A DNA stretch of 64,000 bases, from the NCBI GenBank assembly GCA_964553125.1, contig CAZKJW010000001.1, positions 1-64,000 of the forward strand, read 5' to 3'. Positions 40,817-49,881 of the stretch are shown here, piece by piece; within the stretch, counting starts at the first letter, position 1, and each line of letters opens with the position of its first letter. Below the pieces are notes generated by a model. That model was given only the letters and a program-made list of their open reading frames with translations, did no database searches and was not told the origin of the DNA. Origin of the DNA: Aphodomonas sp964553125. Lineage in GTDB: Bacteria; Bacillota; Clostridia; Christensenellales; Aristaeellaceae. Position numbers and translations under genes: made by a program.

Positions 40817-40893
40817 ACTAAGGGCGAGGACATTCTGAAAGAGTGCCGCAGCCCTGTACCCGAAGCCGGTTGAAGACCGGATGCGGGCGAGAC
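40817..40893 (+). ncRNA. Structured leader RNA, copy C
   Basis: ACTAAGGGCGAGGACA, first hairpin GG-a-CATTC-tgaaa-GAGTG-CC, outer pairing GGGC/GCCC, then CCCG-aag-CCGGT-tgaag-ACCGG-atg-CGGG. Same architecture as copy B, with a longer first hairpin that keeps pairing. An AAAAGGAGGG follows. Confidence 0.68.
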
Positions 40894-40929
40894 AGAAAAG
40901 GAGGGAGCGCCTCTGCGGCGCGCAATGGT

Positions 40930-41232
40930 ATGTTTTGGGCAATTATTCTGACTTTCGTAATGACGGTGCTGGCAATGCTGGTGCTGTTTCTTCGTGACGG
41001 CAACATGAAGCAGGCGAAGGAGAACCATCGTCTTCACAGTGAAAACGATGATTTGAAGCGTCAGATTTCCGGCTATTACGATCAGGATCAGCGTCGCAGG
41101 GAACGCTCCGCTTATGATCGCGGGCTTTATGACGGACGGCAGACAGACGCGCTGTATCGCAATGTACTCAAGCGATATTCTGTGCGGGAGCAGGCGGACG
41201 TGATGATGAACGGCGAGGAGGCGAAGCAATGA
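40930..41232 (+). CDS. Membrane-anchored coiled-coil phage protein
   Basis: 100 residues from MFWAIILTFVMTVLAMLVLF (membrane helix), then a long charged helix and GLYDGRQTDALYRNVLK. The strong AAAAGGAGGG lies about 26 bases before this ATG, which is too far; the true start or an RNA fold bringing them together is unclear. Overlaps the next gene by 4 bp. Confidence 0.6.
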   Translation: MFWAIILTFVMTVLAMLVLFLRDGNMKQAKENHRLHSENDDLKRQISGYYDQDQRRRERSAYDRGLYDGRQTDALYRNVLKRYSVREQADVMMNGEEAKQ

Positions 41233-41798
41233 ACAAAGGAACAGTTGGATTGATATTCTTTGCCGCCGGTTCGGCAGCGGGTTTTATGGCAGCGCAAAAG
41301 CTGCTCAAGGATAAATACGAACAGCTTGCACAGGCCGAGATTGATTCGGTGAAGGCGGTTTTCCGCAAGCATGAAACGGCGAAAGGGGAGAAACCAACGG
41401 AGACTAAAACGGATCCCGCCCCCGAGGCAAGTGAACGTGAGCGGATCAGCTATCGAAAATACGGAGAATCGCTGAAATATATCCAAAAGCAGGAGGAACC
41501 GCAGGTGGAGATGAAGCCCCGCATTATTTCGCCGGATGAATTCGGCGAGCAGGATGGCTATGATGAGATCAGCTTGACATATTATGCGGACAGGACGCTT
41601 ACGGACGATCATGACCATCCGATGAGTGACGACGAGATCGAGGAAACAGTGGGGAAAGAAAGCCTTCGTCATTTCGGGGAATACGAGCCGGATTCGGTCT
41701 TTGTGCGCAATGACAGGCTGAAGGCGGACTATGAGATTTTGATGGATCAGCGCGCCTATGCGCAGGTATTAGAAGAGAAACCGTGGCTGGCACGATAA
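41229..41798 (+). CDS. Conserved phage protein with N-terminal membrane helix
   Basis: 189 residues. GTVGLIFFAAGSAAGFMAAQ, then a polar region, and IISPDEFGEQDGYDEISLTY, YADRTLTDDHDHPMSDDEIE, FVRNDRLKADYEI. The acidic second half is typical of a conserved phage family of unknown role. Confidence 0.72.
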   Translation: MNKGTVGLIFFAAGSAAGFMAAQKLLKDKYEQLAQAEIDSVKAVFRKHETAKGEKPTETKTDPAPEASERERISYRKYGESLKYIQKQEEPQVEMKPRIISPDEFGEQDGYDEISLTYYADRTLTDDHDHPMSDDEIEETVGKESLRHFGEYEPDSVFVRNDRLKADYEILMDQRAYAQVLEEKPWLAR

Positions 41799-41816
41799 CG
41801 AGGAGGAATTGATATT

Positions 41817-42404
41817 TTGCATGCGAACGTGAGAGGAGTGAAGCGAAGCAACCGAATCAGACAGGAATATTTAGACTGGATGACCCGACTCGTCTGCGAA
41901 AACGGGTATGGCGGCAATGGATCGTGGAATTGCCTTTTCGCTATGCTTTACGAAACAGAATTTACTTATCTGATGGACATGGACGAAAACCGGGCGATTG
42001 ACGGATGCGATCTGCGGTACCGGTTCGGCTACGAATGCGGCTATTCCGGTCAGATAATCGAAGATGAACTGGACGGGCGGCCATGCAGCGTTCTGGAAAT
42101 GATGGTAGCGCTGGCTATGCGATGCGAAGAACATATCATGGATGATCCGGACAGCGGAAACCGAACGGGCAAATGGTTCTTTGACATGATTGACAGCCTG
42201 GGACTCATCGATATGCACGACAGCCGCTTTGACTCGCTTTGCGCCCAAGCGGTTGTTTCACGTTTTCTCAGGCGCGAATATGGCGAGAATGGCTGTGGCG
42301 GTTTGTTTACCCTCAAGTACCGCAGCGCTGATATGCGGCGGATTGAGATTTGGTATCAGGCAATGTGGTATTTAGACGAAATGATCTATGGAGAAAGGAT
42401 GTGA
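41817..42404 (+). CDS. Conserved phage protein, unknown
   Basis: 195 residues if it starts at the TTG 10 bases after AGGAGG; GTG at 41829 is an alternative. YRFGYECGYSGQIIEDELDG, CSVLEMMVALAMRCEEHIMD, DSGNRTGKWFFDMIDSLGL, and IEIWYQAMWYLDEMI are signatures of a family widespread in Clostridia phages. No known function. TTGATATT lies between its binding site and start. Confidence 0.75.
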   Translation: MHANVRGVKRSNRIRQEYLDWMTRLVCENGYGGNGSWNCLFAMLYETEFTYLMDMDENRAIDGCDLRYRFGYECGYSGQIIEDELDGRPCSVLEMMVALAMRCEEHIMDDPDSGNRTGKWFFDMIDSLGLIDMHDSRFDSLCAQAVVSRFLRREYGENGCGGLFTLKYRSADMRRIEIWYQAMWYLDEMIYGERM

Positions 42405-42409
42405 TCCAA

Positions 42410-42598
42410 ATGCCCGATCATGTGGTATTTGTGACGACGGAACTGCAGGAGCGGAGAATCCTTCAGCTTGAAGCAGCGCTGCGCAGACAAAATAAGCAGA
42501 TTCGCCGCCTTGCGAATGCGGGTCTTTTGCTGGTGGGGATGGGGCTGGTTCTGCAAAGGCAGATTGATATCTTGAACAATAAGGAACAGAAAAAATAA
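42410..42598 (+). CDS. Small phage protein with helix-loop and membrane segment
   Basis: 62 residues, MPDHVVFVTTELQERRILQL, then a basic helix and a hydrophobic segment LANAGLLLVGMGLVL. AAAGGA upstream. Unknown. Confidence 0.58.
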   Translation: MPDHVVFVTTELQERRILQLEAALRRQNKQIRRLANAGLLLVGMGLVLQRQIDILNNKEQKK

Positions 42599-42618
42599 AT
42601 GAAAGAGCGGGTTGAGGC

Positions 42619-45600
42619 ATGATCGATTTTCTGATGATTTCCACCCGCCCGACCAAGCGCGGGATCATTGAAATCTACCCCAAATTCATCATACGAAATC
42701 CCAGCGAGCATCTGATGATCCGCGGCAGCGATTTCTATGCGATTTGGCTGGAGGAAAAGGGATTGTGGTCGACCAACGAGCAGGACGCCATTGATATCAT
42801 TGACAGAGAACTGGACGCTTACGCTAAGGAAAACGCTGCGCGCTTCGAAGGCGGGTTCCGGGTACTCCATATGTGGGATGCGGAAAGCGGCATGATCGAC
42901 GCATGGCACAAATATTGCCAGCGGCAGATGCGCGATTCGTTTCACATGCTGGACGAAAAATTGATATTTTCCAACACGCAGACCACCCGGAAAGACTATG
43001 CCTCCAAACGGCTTCCCTATCCTTTGGAGAAGGGTGAATGCAACGCGTGGAACAGGCTGATAAGCGTTTTATATTCTCCCGAGGAAAGGAGGAAAATCGA
43101 ATGGGCCATCGGGTCTATCGTCTCGGGCGACAGCAGAAAGCTGCAGAAATTCATGGTGTTTTACGGCGCGGCTGGTACGGGCAAATCCACAATTATTAAC
43201 GTGATCCAGCAGCTCTTCGAGGGGTATACCAGTGTGTTTGACGCAAAAGCGCTGGGCAGCGCCAGCAACAGCTTTGCGCTGGAAGCGTTTAAGACCAATC
43301 CGCTGGTGGCGATTCAGCACGATGGCGACCTGAGCCGCATCGAGGATAACACACGGCTGAACTCTCTGGTCAGTCACGAAATGATGACGGTGAACGAAAA
43401 GTTCAAAAGCACTTATGCCAACCGGTTTAAGTGCTTTCTCTTTATGGGTACCAACAAGCCGGTCAAGATAACGGACGCAAAGAGCGGTCTGATCAGACGA
43501 CTGATCGACGTAACCCCAACGGGCGAAAAGCTGAACCCCAGTGAATATCGTCAGCTCATGAAGCAGATTAGTTTTGAATTGGGAGCAATCGCCAGTCACT
43601 GCATGGAAGAGTACCTGGATCACCCGGATGCTTACGACGATTATATTCCTATCAGTATGTTGGATGCGAGCAACGATTTCTACAACTTCGTAGTAGATTC
43701 GTGGCATGTATTCAGCAAGGAGAATGAGACCACGCTGAAGGCTGCATGGGAGATGTACAAGACGTATTGTGACGATGCGAAGGTCTCCTATCCCTATCCC
43801 AAGCGCGCATTCAAGGAAGAGCTGAAGAACTACTTCCGGGAATACGAGGAGCGCAAGCTGCTTCCAGATGGCAGCCGCGTTCGGAATTATTACTCCGGTT
43901 TCCAAACAGAGAAATTTGAAACCGACCATCCGAAAGATTCGGCGCCTGCACTTGCGCCCAAGATTGATTTGAAGACTCAACCGTCCCTGCTGGATGAGAT
44001 TCTGGCCGACTGCCCGGCGCAATATTCCAACGAAGCGGGCACGCCTTGCCGGAAATGGGAAAACGTGAAAACCACCCTGCGGGAGCTGGACACAAGCCGG
44101 GAGCACTACGTAAAATCCCCCGAGAAGCTCATCGTGATCGACTTTGATATTCCGGGTAAGGATGGGCAAAAGGATTTCGCCAAGAATCTGGAGGAAGCGA
44201 GTAAATGGCCGCCGACCTACGCTGAGGTGAGCAAGAGCGGCAAAGCGGTTCATTTGCACTATTGGTACGAGGGCAACGTTTCACAACTCAGCCGTATTTA
44301 CGCCGAGCACATTGAGATTAAAGTGTTCAGCGGCAACAGCAGCCTGCGAAGAAAGCTGACGCTGTGCAACAATTTGCCTGTGGCGACCATCTCTCATGGT
44401 TTGCCTTTGAAAGAGGTGAAGAAAACGGTTCATTTCGATTCGGTTCAAAGCGAAAAGGGGTTGCGGGAGCTTATCAAACGGAATTTGGGCAAGGAGATTC
44501 ATCCGGCAACCAAACCAAGTATCGATTTCATTGCAAAGATTTTAGACGATGCCTATAAGAGTGGCTTGAGTTATGACGTAAGCGACATGAAGAACGCGGC
44601 GATTCGCTTCGCTTCGATGAGCACACATCAGGCGGAATACTGCCTGAAACAGGTGGTGCAGATGAAATTCAAGAGCGAAGATCACTTGCATGGCGAGCTG
44701 CTGGACGACAGCCTCATGATATTTTACGATGTGGAGGTTTTTCCGAACCTGTTCCTGGTAAACTGGAAAACCGCCGAGGACTATTCGCCAAAGGATTTTA
44801 AGACGTGGGATGAGTACGTCCACAAGCTGCAATCCGATCACAAACCCGTGGTGCGGATGATTAACCCAAAGCCTACTGAAATTGAGGAGCTGATGCGTCA
44901 TAAGCTGGTGGGTTTCAACTGCCGTCGCTACGACAACCACATTCTCTATGCTCGCCTGATGGGTTACTCGAACGAGATGCTTTACACCCTCAGTCAGAAG
45001 ATCGTTTGCGGCGGCAAGCGCTCGGACGCGTTTCTTGGCGAAGCCTACAACGTGAGCTACACGGACGTATACGACTTTGCTTCGGCGGCGAACAAAAAGA
45101 GCCTAAAGAAATTCGAGATTGAATTGGGCATTCACCACCAGGAGCTGGGGCTGCCGTGGGACAAGCCGGTTCCTGAGGAACTTTGGGGAAGGGTCGCCGA
45201 ATACTGCGACAACGACGTCCTGGCAACGGAGGCGGTGTTCAACCATCTTTCCGGCGACTGGACGGCGCGTCAGATTCTGGCGGACATCGCGGGCATGACG
45301 GTGAACGACACCACCAACAGTCTGACTACCCGTATTATATTTGACCGCAACCGCAAGCCGCAGGGAGACTTTAACTACCGCGACCTATCCCAGCCTGTGC
45401 GGGAACTGACAGAGGAAGTGCTCGATTTCCTCAAGACTGCTGCGCCCTCTATGATGGAAAAGCTCCACGGCGAGGAAGAAAGTCTGCTGCCTTATTTTCC
45501 AGGCTATCAATACAACAGGGGCGTATCCACCTATCGCGGAGAAGAAGTTGGGGAAGGCGGCTATGTGTACGCGCAGCCCGGTATTCACGGCAATGTGGCC

Positions 45601-46794
45601 TTGCTGGATATTGCATCCATGCATCCGCACAGCGTGATTGCAGAGTGTCTGTTCGGGCCGGAATTTACCGAACGGTTCAAGGAAATTGTGGATGGGCGCG
45701 TAAGCATCAAACACGAGGCGTGGGATCAAATCAATGATATTCTGGGCGGAAAGCTGGCTCCCTACATCAAAAAAGTGCAAAATGGCGAATTGACCGCCAA
45801 GGAGCTTGCCAACGCCCTGAAAACCGCGATCAACTCCGTTTACGGCTTGACCTCTGCGGCATTTGAGAACGCTTTCCGCGACCCGAGAAACCGTGACAAC
45901 ATCGTTGCCAAGCGCGGTGCGCTGTTTATGGTGAACCTGAAAAATGAGGTGCAGAAGCGCGGCTTCACCGTAGCGCACATCAAGACCGACTCCATCAAGA
46001 TTCCCGACGCAACGCCTGAGATCATCCAATTCGTGATGGATTATGGCAAGCAGTTCGGCTACACCTTTGAGCATGAAGCCACCTACGACAAGATGTGTCT
46101 GGTGAACGACGCCGTATACATTGCCAAATACGATACGCCAAACGACTGCATGAACAAATACGGCTATGTTCCGGGCGATATCAAGGATCACCCCGGACAG
46201 TGGACGGCAACTGGCAAGCAGTTTGCGGTACCCTATGTATTCAAGACCCTCTTCAGCCGTGAACCGATTGAATTTTCTGACATGTGCGAAACATTTTCCG
46301 TCAGCGGCGCGCTGTATCTGGATATGAACGAGACGCTGCCAGATGTGGAGGAGACGGAGAAGGCGCTTTCCAAGCTCATGAAGGAAAACAACTTGAGCCA
46401 TGAACAGTTAATGGACTTTCAGGAATCGGGCGAACTGCCGGAGCACTGCAACAGCGCATCATTGGCGATGAATCTGCGCGCCATGCTGGATGACATCGCG
46501 AGAGGGCACGACTATCACTTTATCGGCAGAGTCGGGCAGTTTACGCCGGTAAAGCCGGGAATGGGCGGGGGCGTGCTGCTGCGCGAATCCGGAGGAAAGT
46601 ATTCCGCAGCGACGGGCAGCAAGGGCTACCGCTGGATGGAATCCGAGATGGTGAAAACCCTCGGAATGGAAGACTGTATTGACCGAAGTTACTACAACAA
46701 ACTGGTGGATGACGCGATTGCGGCCATCGGAAAATACGGAGACTTTGAATGGTTTCAGTCCGAAGACCGCTATGACGTACCACTCGAAAGCTAA
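42619..46794 (+). CDS. Fused replication protein: SF3 helicase, primase-like domain, 3'-5' exonuclease, family B DNA polymerase
   Basis: 1391 residues. Residues 110-430 are a D5/P4-type SF3 helicase with Walker A GAAGTGKS at 183-190 and MGTNKPVKI as sensor-like loop. Residues 455-620 resemble an archaeo-eukaryotic-type primase: VIDFDIPG (Asp508, Asp510), then SGKAVHLHYWY (His545, His547). From about 700 comes a proofreading exonuclease: FYDVEVF (Asp704, Glu706), FNCRRYDNH, YCDNDVLAT. The polymerase has motif A LLDIASMHPHSVI (Asp997), motif B KTAINSVYG (from Lys1068) and motif C HIKTDSIKI (Asp1124). Motif C has Lys where most family B enzymes have the first Asp of DTD. All these parts on one chain make it a near-complete replisome. 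The helicase, exonuclease and polymerase calls are firm; the primase call is moderate. Confidence 0.88.
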   Translation: MIDFLMISTRPTKRGIIEIYPKFIIRNPSEHLMIRGSDFYAIWLEEKGLWSTNEQDAIDIIDRELDAYAKENAARFEGGFRVLHMWDAESGMIDAWHKYCQRQMRDSFHMLDEKLIFSNTQTTRKDYASKRLPYPLEKGECNAWNRLISVLYSPEERRKIEWAIGSIVSGDSRKLQKFMVFYGAAGTGKSTIINVIQQLFEGYTSVFDAKALGSASNSFALEAFKTNPLVAIQHDGDLSRIEDNTRLNSLVSHEMMTVNEKFKSTYANRFKCFLFMGTNKPVKITDAKSGLIRRLIDVTPTGEKLNPSEYRQLMKQISFELGAIASHCMEEYLDHPDAYDDYIPISMLDASNDFYNFVVDSWHVFSKENETTLKAAWEMYKTYCDDAKVSYPYPKRAFKEELKNYFREYEERKLLPDGSRVRNYYSGFQTEKFETDHPKDSAPALAPKIDLKTQPSLLDEILADCPAQYSNEAGTPCRKWENVKTTLRELDTSREHYVKSPEKLIVIDFDIPGKDGQKDFAKNLEEASKWPPTYAEVSKSGKAVHLHYWYEGNVSQLSRIYAEHIEIKVFSGNSSLRRKLTLCNNLPVATISHGLPLKEVKKTVHFDSVQSEKGLRELIKRNLGKEIHPATKPSIDFIAKILDDAYKSGLSYDVSDMKNAAIRFASMSTHQAEYCLKQVVQMKFKSEDHLHGELLDDSLMIFYDVEVFPNLFLVNWKTAEDYSPKDFKTWDEYVHKLQSDHKPVVRMINPKPTEIEELMRHKLVGFNCRRYDNHILYARLMGYSNEMLYTLSQKIVCGGKRSDAFLGEAYNVSYTDVYDFASAANKKSLKKFEIELGIHHQELGLPWDKPVPEELWGRVAEYCDNDVLATEAVFNHLSGDWTARQILADIAGMTVNDTTNSLTTRIIFDRNRKPQGDFNYRDLSQPVRELTEEVLDFLKTAAPSMMEKLHGEEESLLPYFPGYQYNRGVSTYRGEEVGEGGYVYAQPGIHGNVALLDIASMHPHSVIAECLFGPEFTERFKEIVDGRVSIKHEAWDQINDILGGKLAPYIKKVQNGELTAKELANALKTAINSVYGLTSAAFENAFRDPRNRDNIVAKRGALFMVNLKNEVQKRGFTVAHIKTDSIKIPDATPEIIQFVMDYGKQFGYTFEHEATYDKMCLVNDAVYIAKYDTPNDCMNKYGYVPGDIKDHPGQWTATGKQFAVPYVFKTLFSREPIEFSDMCETFSVSGALYLDMNETLPDVEETEKALSKLMKENNLSHEQLMDFQESGELPEHCNSASLAMNLRAMLDDIARGHDYHFIGRVGQFTPVKPGMGGGVLLRESGGKYSAATGSKGYRWMESEMVKTLGMEDCIDRSYYNKLVDDAIAAIGKYGDFEWFQSEDRYDVPLES

Positions 46795-46819
46795 TTGATA
46801 TTTCAGGAGGAAGAAAATC

Positions 46820-47350
46820 ATGATTGGCAAGACCATTGCAATTGACAACACCCGCTTTATCTATCAGACCCAGTTTTCGGGCGACCCCACAAAGGATCGC
46901 TTTGGCGACGCTCGGCGCAAGTGCAATATCCTGATTCCCGATATGGACCAGGTGCGCGACCTCATGAAGGCAGGCTTTACGGTGCGTGAGACCAAGCCGC
47001 GTCAGGACGAGGATCTCAGCGAATTCGAGCCGGAATACTTTGTGACGGCGATTCTGAAGTATCGCAACCGCAACGGCATGCCGGTGAAGTATCCGCCCAA
47101 GGTGTATCTGGTGAACGAGAACGACGAGCCGGTGCTTCAAAGTGAAGAAACCATTGCGTTGCTGGATGATATGCGCATCCGCAATGTGAACGTCATTCTC
47201 AACCCCTATGAATACGACCCGGCAAATCACGCCATGAGCCTCTACATCCGCACAATGTATGTAGAGCAGGATACGGATGATGATCCCTATGCTGCCCTGT
47301 ACCGCCGTCGCCGTGAAGAAGCGGATGAGGGCGAGGAGGATCCGTTCTAA
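46820..47350 (+). CDS. Probable phage single-stranded DNA-binding protein
   Basis: 176 residues. Beta-rich body and an acidic tail ending EEADEGEEDPF. A final acidic stretch with a terminal Phe is the hallmark of SSB and T7 gp2.5, used to bind polymerase and helicase. It sits directly behind the replication fusion, with AGGAGG 8 bases upstream. The fold itself is not recognisable by eye, so this rests on tail and position. Confidence 0.68.
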   Translation: MIGKTIAIDNTRFIYQTQFSGDPTKDRFGDARRKCNILIPDMDQVRDLMKAGFTVRETKPRQDEDLSEFEPEYFVTAILKYRNRNGMPVKYPPKVYLVNENDEPVLQSEETIALLDDMRIRNVNVILNPYEYDPANHAMSLYIRTMYVEQDTDDDPYAALYRRRREEADEGEEDPF

Positions 47351-47411
47351 GGCAAGACTGGGAGGAGGGTCGAAAGGGCTTCCTTCCTATTGATATTCGG
47401 AGGTGCGTTGA

Positions 47412-47642
47412 ATGGACAACCATAACCAGATGTTGATTGAATGTGTGAAACGCTGTGCGCAGAACCTGATTGATCACGCCGAAGAGCTGATAGGGAACGG
47501 AAAATACACAACAGATCTCATGATCGAGATTCGTATTCCCATAGGTTCAGGGTTTTGCATGCCGGAGATCGAAGTGCGAAGTGAATCCCGGCTCGGATGC
47601 ACCGATGCCATCATGAACTTGTCAGGCGGTAGGAAGGATTGA
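47412..47642 (+). CDS. Small phage protein, unknown
   Basis: 76 residues, MDNHNQMLIECVKRCAQNLI at the start, followed by MIEIRIPIGSGFCMPEIEV. GGAGG upstream right after a TTGATATT. In the replication module. Confidence 0.6.
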   Translation: MDNHNQMLIECVKRCAQNLIDHAEELIGNGKYTTDLMIEIRIPIGSGFCMPEIEVRSESRLGCTDAIMNLSGGRKD

Positions 47643-47649
47643 TATCTTC

Positions 47650-48876
47650 ATGGCTGGAATTCGTCTCTTTGATTATCAGCTGGATGCCATCCGTCGAATG
47701 AAGAACGGCTGCATCTTGTGTGGGGGCGTAGGCAGCGGCAAGAGCCTGACGGCGATCAGCTACTACTACCTGCAAAATGGCGGCGAGGCGGAAAGCGTGT
47801 CCGGCGGCGAGTACTTCCCGATGGACGACCCGCCCAAGGATTTGTACATCATCACCACGGCGCGCAAGCGGGATACGTTCGAATGGGAAAAGGAGATCGC
47901 GCCTTTCCTGCTCTCCACTGCCAAAGAGACGAATCTCTATCAGAACCGCGTGGTTGTGGACAGCTGGAACAACATCGCCAAGTATACGGAAGCGGAGAAT
48001 GCGTTCTTTATATTTGATGAGCAGAGAGTGGTTGGGAGCGGTGTGTGGGTAAAGAGCTTTCTGAAAATCGCCAGGCGAAACGAATGGATATTGCTCTCGG
48101 CAACGCCGGGCGACACATGGAGCGAATACATTCCCGTGTTCGTTGCCAACGGGTTTTACAAAAACCGCACACAGTTCATCCGTGAGCATGTGGTGTATTC
48201 CCATGCGGCGAAGTTTCCCAAGATCGACCGGTATCTGGGGGAACAGAAGCTGGAACGGCTGCGGAATTCCATCCTTGTGGATATGGATTTCAAGCGCAGT
48301 ACCGCGCAGCATCACGAGGACGTGTATGTCCAGTACGACATGGCGCAGTATCGGGAGATCATGCGCAATCGCTGGGATATTTGGAAGAACGAGCCGATTG
48401 AGAACGCGGGCGGGCTTTGCTACGCTCTGCGCAAATGTGTCAATCTGGACGACAGCCGGCAGCGGATGGCGCTGGAAATCGCAGAGAACCACCCGAAGAT
48501 AATTCTCTTCTACAGCTTCGACTACGAGTTGGAAGCACTCAAGAGGCTCGGCTGGCTGCCGGGGACAGTGCTGGCGGAGTGGAACGGGCATAAGCATGAG
48601 CCGATTCCGGACAGCGAGCGCTGGGTATATCTGGTGAACTACAGCGCGGGCGCGGAGGGGTGGAACTGTACGAAAACGGACACGATTCTGTTTTACTCTC
48701 AGCACTATTCCTACAAGGTCATGGTGCAGGCGAGCGGCCGAATTGACCGGCTGAATACGCCCTACCATGACCTTTACTATTACCATCTGAAAAGCCGCAG
48801 CGGCATTGATATTGCCATTGGACGCGCGCTCAAGGAGAAAAAGACCTTTAACGAAAGCAGGTTTGTAAAATGGTGA
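47650..48876 (+). CDS. SF2 helicase (phage)
   Basis: 408 residues. Q-like start LFDYQLDAIRRM, Walker A GGVGSGKS, Walker B FFIFDEQRV (DEQR in place of DEAD/DEAH), motif III LSATPGD, motif V VNYSAGAEGWN and motif VI QASGRIDRLNTP. Compact SNF2/RAD3-like phage helicases of this kind aid replication or recombination. In the operon with the polymerase fusion. Confidence 0.9.
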   Translation: MAGIRLFDYQLDAIRRMKNGCILCGGVGSGKSLTAISYYYLQNGGEAESVSGGEYFPMDDPPKDLYIITTARKRDTFEWEKEIAPFLLSTAKETNLYQNRVVVDSWNNIAKYTEAENAFFIFDEQRVVGSGVWVKSFLKIARRNEWILLSATPGDTWSEYIPVFVANGFYKNRTQFIREHVVYSHAAKFPKIDRYLGEQKLERLRNSILVDMDFKRSTAQHHEDVYVQYDMAQYREIMRNRWDIWKNEPIENAGGLCYALRKCVNLDDSRQRMALEIAENHPKIILFYSFDYELEALKRLGWLPGTVLAEWNGHKHEPIPDSERWVYLVNYSAGAEGWNCTKTDTILFYSQHYSYKVMVQASGRIDRLNTPYHDLYYYHLKSRSGIDIAIGRALKEKKTFNESRFVKW

Positions 48877-48888
48877 AAGGAGAAAAAG

Positions 48889-49167
48889 ATGATGAATTTT
48901 GAAATCGTTGGGGATGGCGCGTCAACGTATACGCATGACGAAGCCGCGCGAATTGTCGATTTGTTTGAATCTCTGCTCGATAAGCATGGCATCCGGATTC
49001 CCAGCCCGGAAGATGACGAACGGGAAGCAGACAACGAAGCGAAACTCTATGGAAGCGTTTACAGCGAACTCCTTGATTCCGTAGAGGATGAACTGATTGA
49101 TATTCTGCACCGCTATTCCCACACGGATGGGAAGATCGTAATGGGCGTCTTTTCGGGGACGATTTGA
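48889..49167 (+). CDS. Small acidic phage protein
   Basis: 92 residues, contains ARIVDLFESLLDKHGIRIP and an acidic middle. GAAAGGAG before the ATG. Unknown. Confidence 0.6.
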   Translation: MMNFEIVGDGASTYTHDEAARIVDLFESLLDKHGIRIPSPEDDEREADNEAKLYGSVYSELLDSVEDELIDILHRYSHTDGKIVMGVFSGTI

Positions 49168-49180
49168 GGAGGCAACGAAG

Positions 49181-49387
49181 ATGAACAAAATTCCAAAAGC
49201 TAACATTCTGCCGACGGACACGTTGCTGGTCGGCTTCGATTTTACCCACGGCGAGGATAACAAAATTCTGATCGTCGGCAAAAAAGAAGGCAAGATGCTG
49301 ACGATTGTCAATGCCTTTGAGGGGGCAAGGGCAGAGGAGATTTTCAAGCTGCTGACGACGGTTGAAGAAAGGACGAACGAATCATGA
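49181..49387 (+). CDS. Small phage protein, unknown
   Basis: 68 residues with VGFDFTHGEDNKILIVGKKE, beta-rich. GAGG upstream; overlaps the next gene by 4 bp. Confidence 0.6.
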   Translation: MNKIPKANILPTDTLLVGFDFTHGEDNKILIVGKKEGKMLTIVNAFEGARAEEIFKLLTTVEERTNES

Positions 49388-49578
49388 TCGATTGGAAATT
49401 TGTATGGATGGCGACTCTGATTGCGCTCAGCGCGCACGTGATTGTGTGCATGCTCTATTCGGCTTTGGTTGATATTTACTTCAGGGCCAAGCTGGAATAC
49501 ACGACGAAGGTGATGGCGGGTCTCGGGAAGACCCTAACGGAGGCCGGCAGACGGATTGGAGGGAAAGAAAAAGAATGA
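49384..49578 (+). CDS. Small membrane protein
   Basis: 64 residues: hydrophobic helix WMATLIALSAHVIVCMLYSA, then a basic helix. Overlaps both neighbours. Confidence 0.58.
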   Translation: MIDWKFVWMATLIALSAHVIVCMLYSALVDIYFRAKLEYTTKVMAGLGKTLTEAGRRIGGKEKE

Positions 49579-49858
49579 GTTTGAACTGGGAACGGTCTAT
49601 CTGACGCGCGGCGCGGCTGAATTGCAGGAAAGCGACTGCGGATTTGCGGCATTTATTAACGCGTGTCTTCTGCGGTACATCTCCTGCGACTGGGGAGATA
49701 CGTGCCCTGAAGACAGCGAAGCGAACAACGATGCGCTTATCAGCGGGGAGCGGATTCTCGCCGAATACCGGCAGCCCAACCACCCCGACTGGCGCATCTG
49801 GATTATTACGGAATGGGATCGGAGCGTGACGACGATTCTCTTCCCGGAGGAATATTGA
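49556..49858 (+). CDS. Plasmid/phage-associated small protein with GDWG motif
   Basis: 100 residues. Starts at a TTG (no in-frame ATG fits). LGTVYLTRGAAELQE, CDWGDTCPEDSEANNDALIS, and IITEWDRSVTTILFPEEY are the signature of a small protein common on plasmids, conjugative elements and phages of Bacillota. Function unknown, but the family is very well kept. Confidence 0.8.
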   Translation: MEGKKKNEFELGTVYLTRGAAELQESDCGFAAFINACLLRYISCDWGDTCPEDSEANNDALISGERILAEYRQPNHPDWRIWIITEWDRSVTTILFPEEY

Positions 49859-49881
49859 TATTTGGGGAGGAACGGAGAAAT

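Noticed and set aside
45976..45993. KTDS motif taken as sign of a dead polymerase
   Set aside because: All other motifs are intact and I believe this variant is common in related phage enzymes; not enough to call it inactive.
45385..46401. Minus-strand frame inside the polymerase gene
   Set aside because: Polymerase motifs B and C are encoded on the other strand over the same bases.
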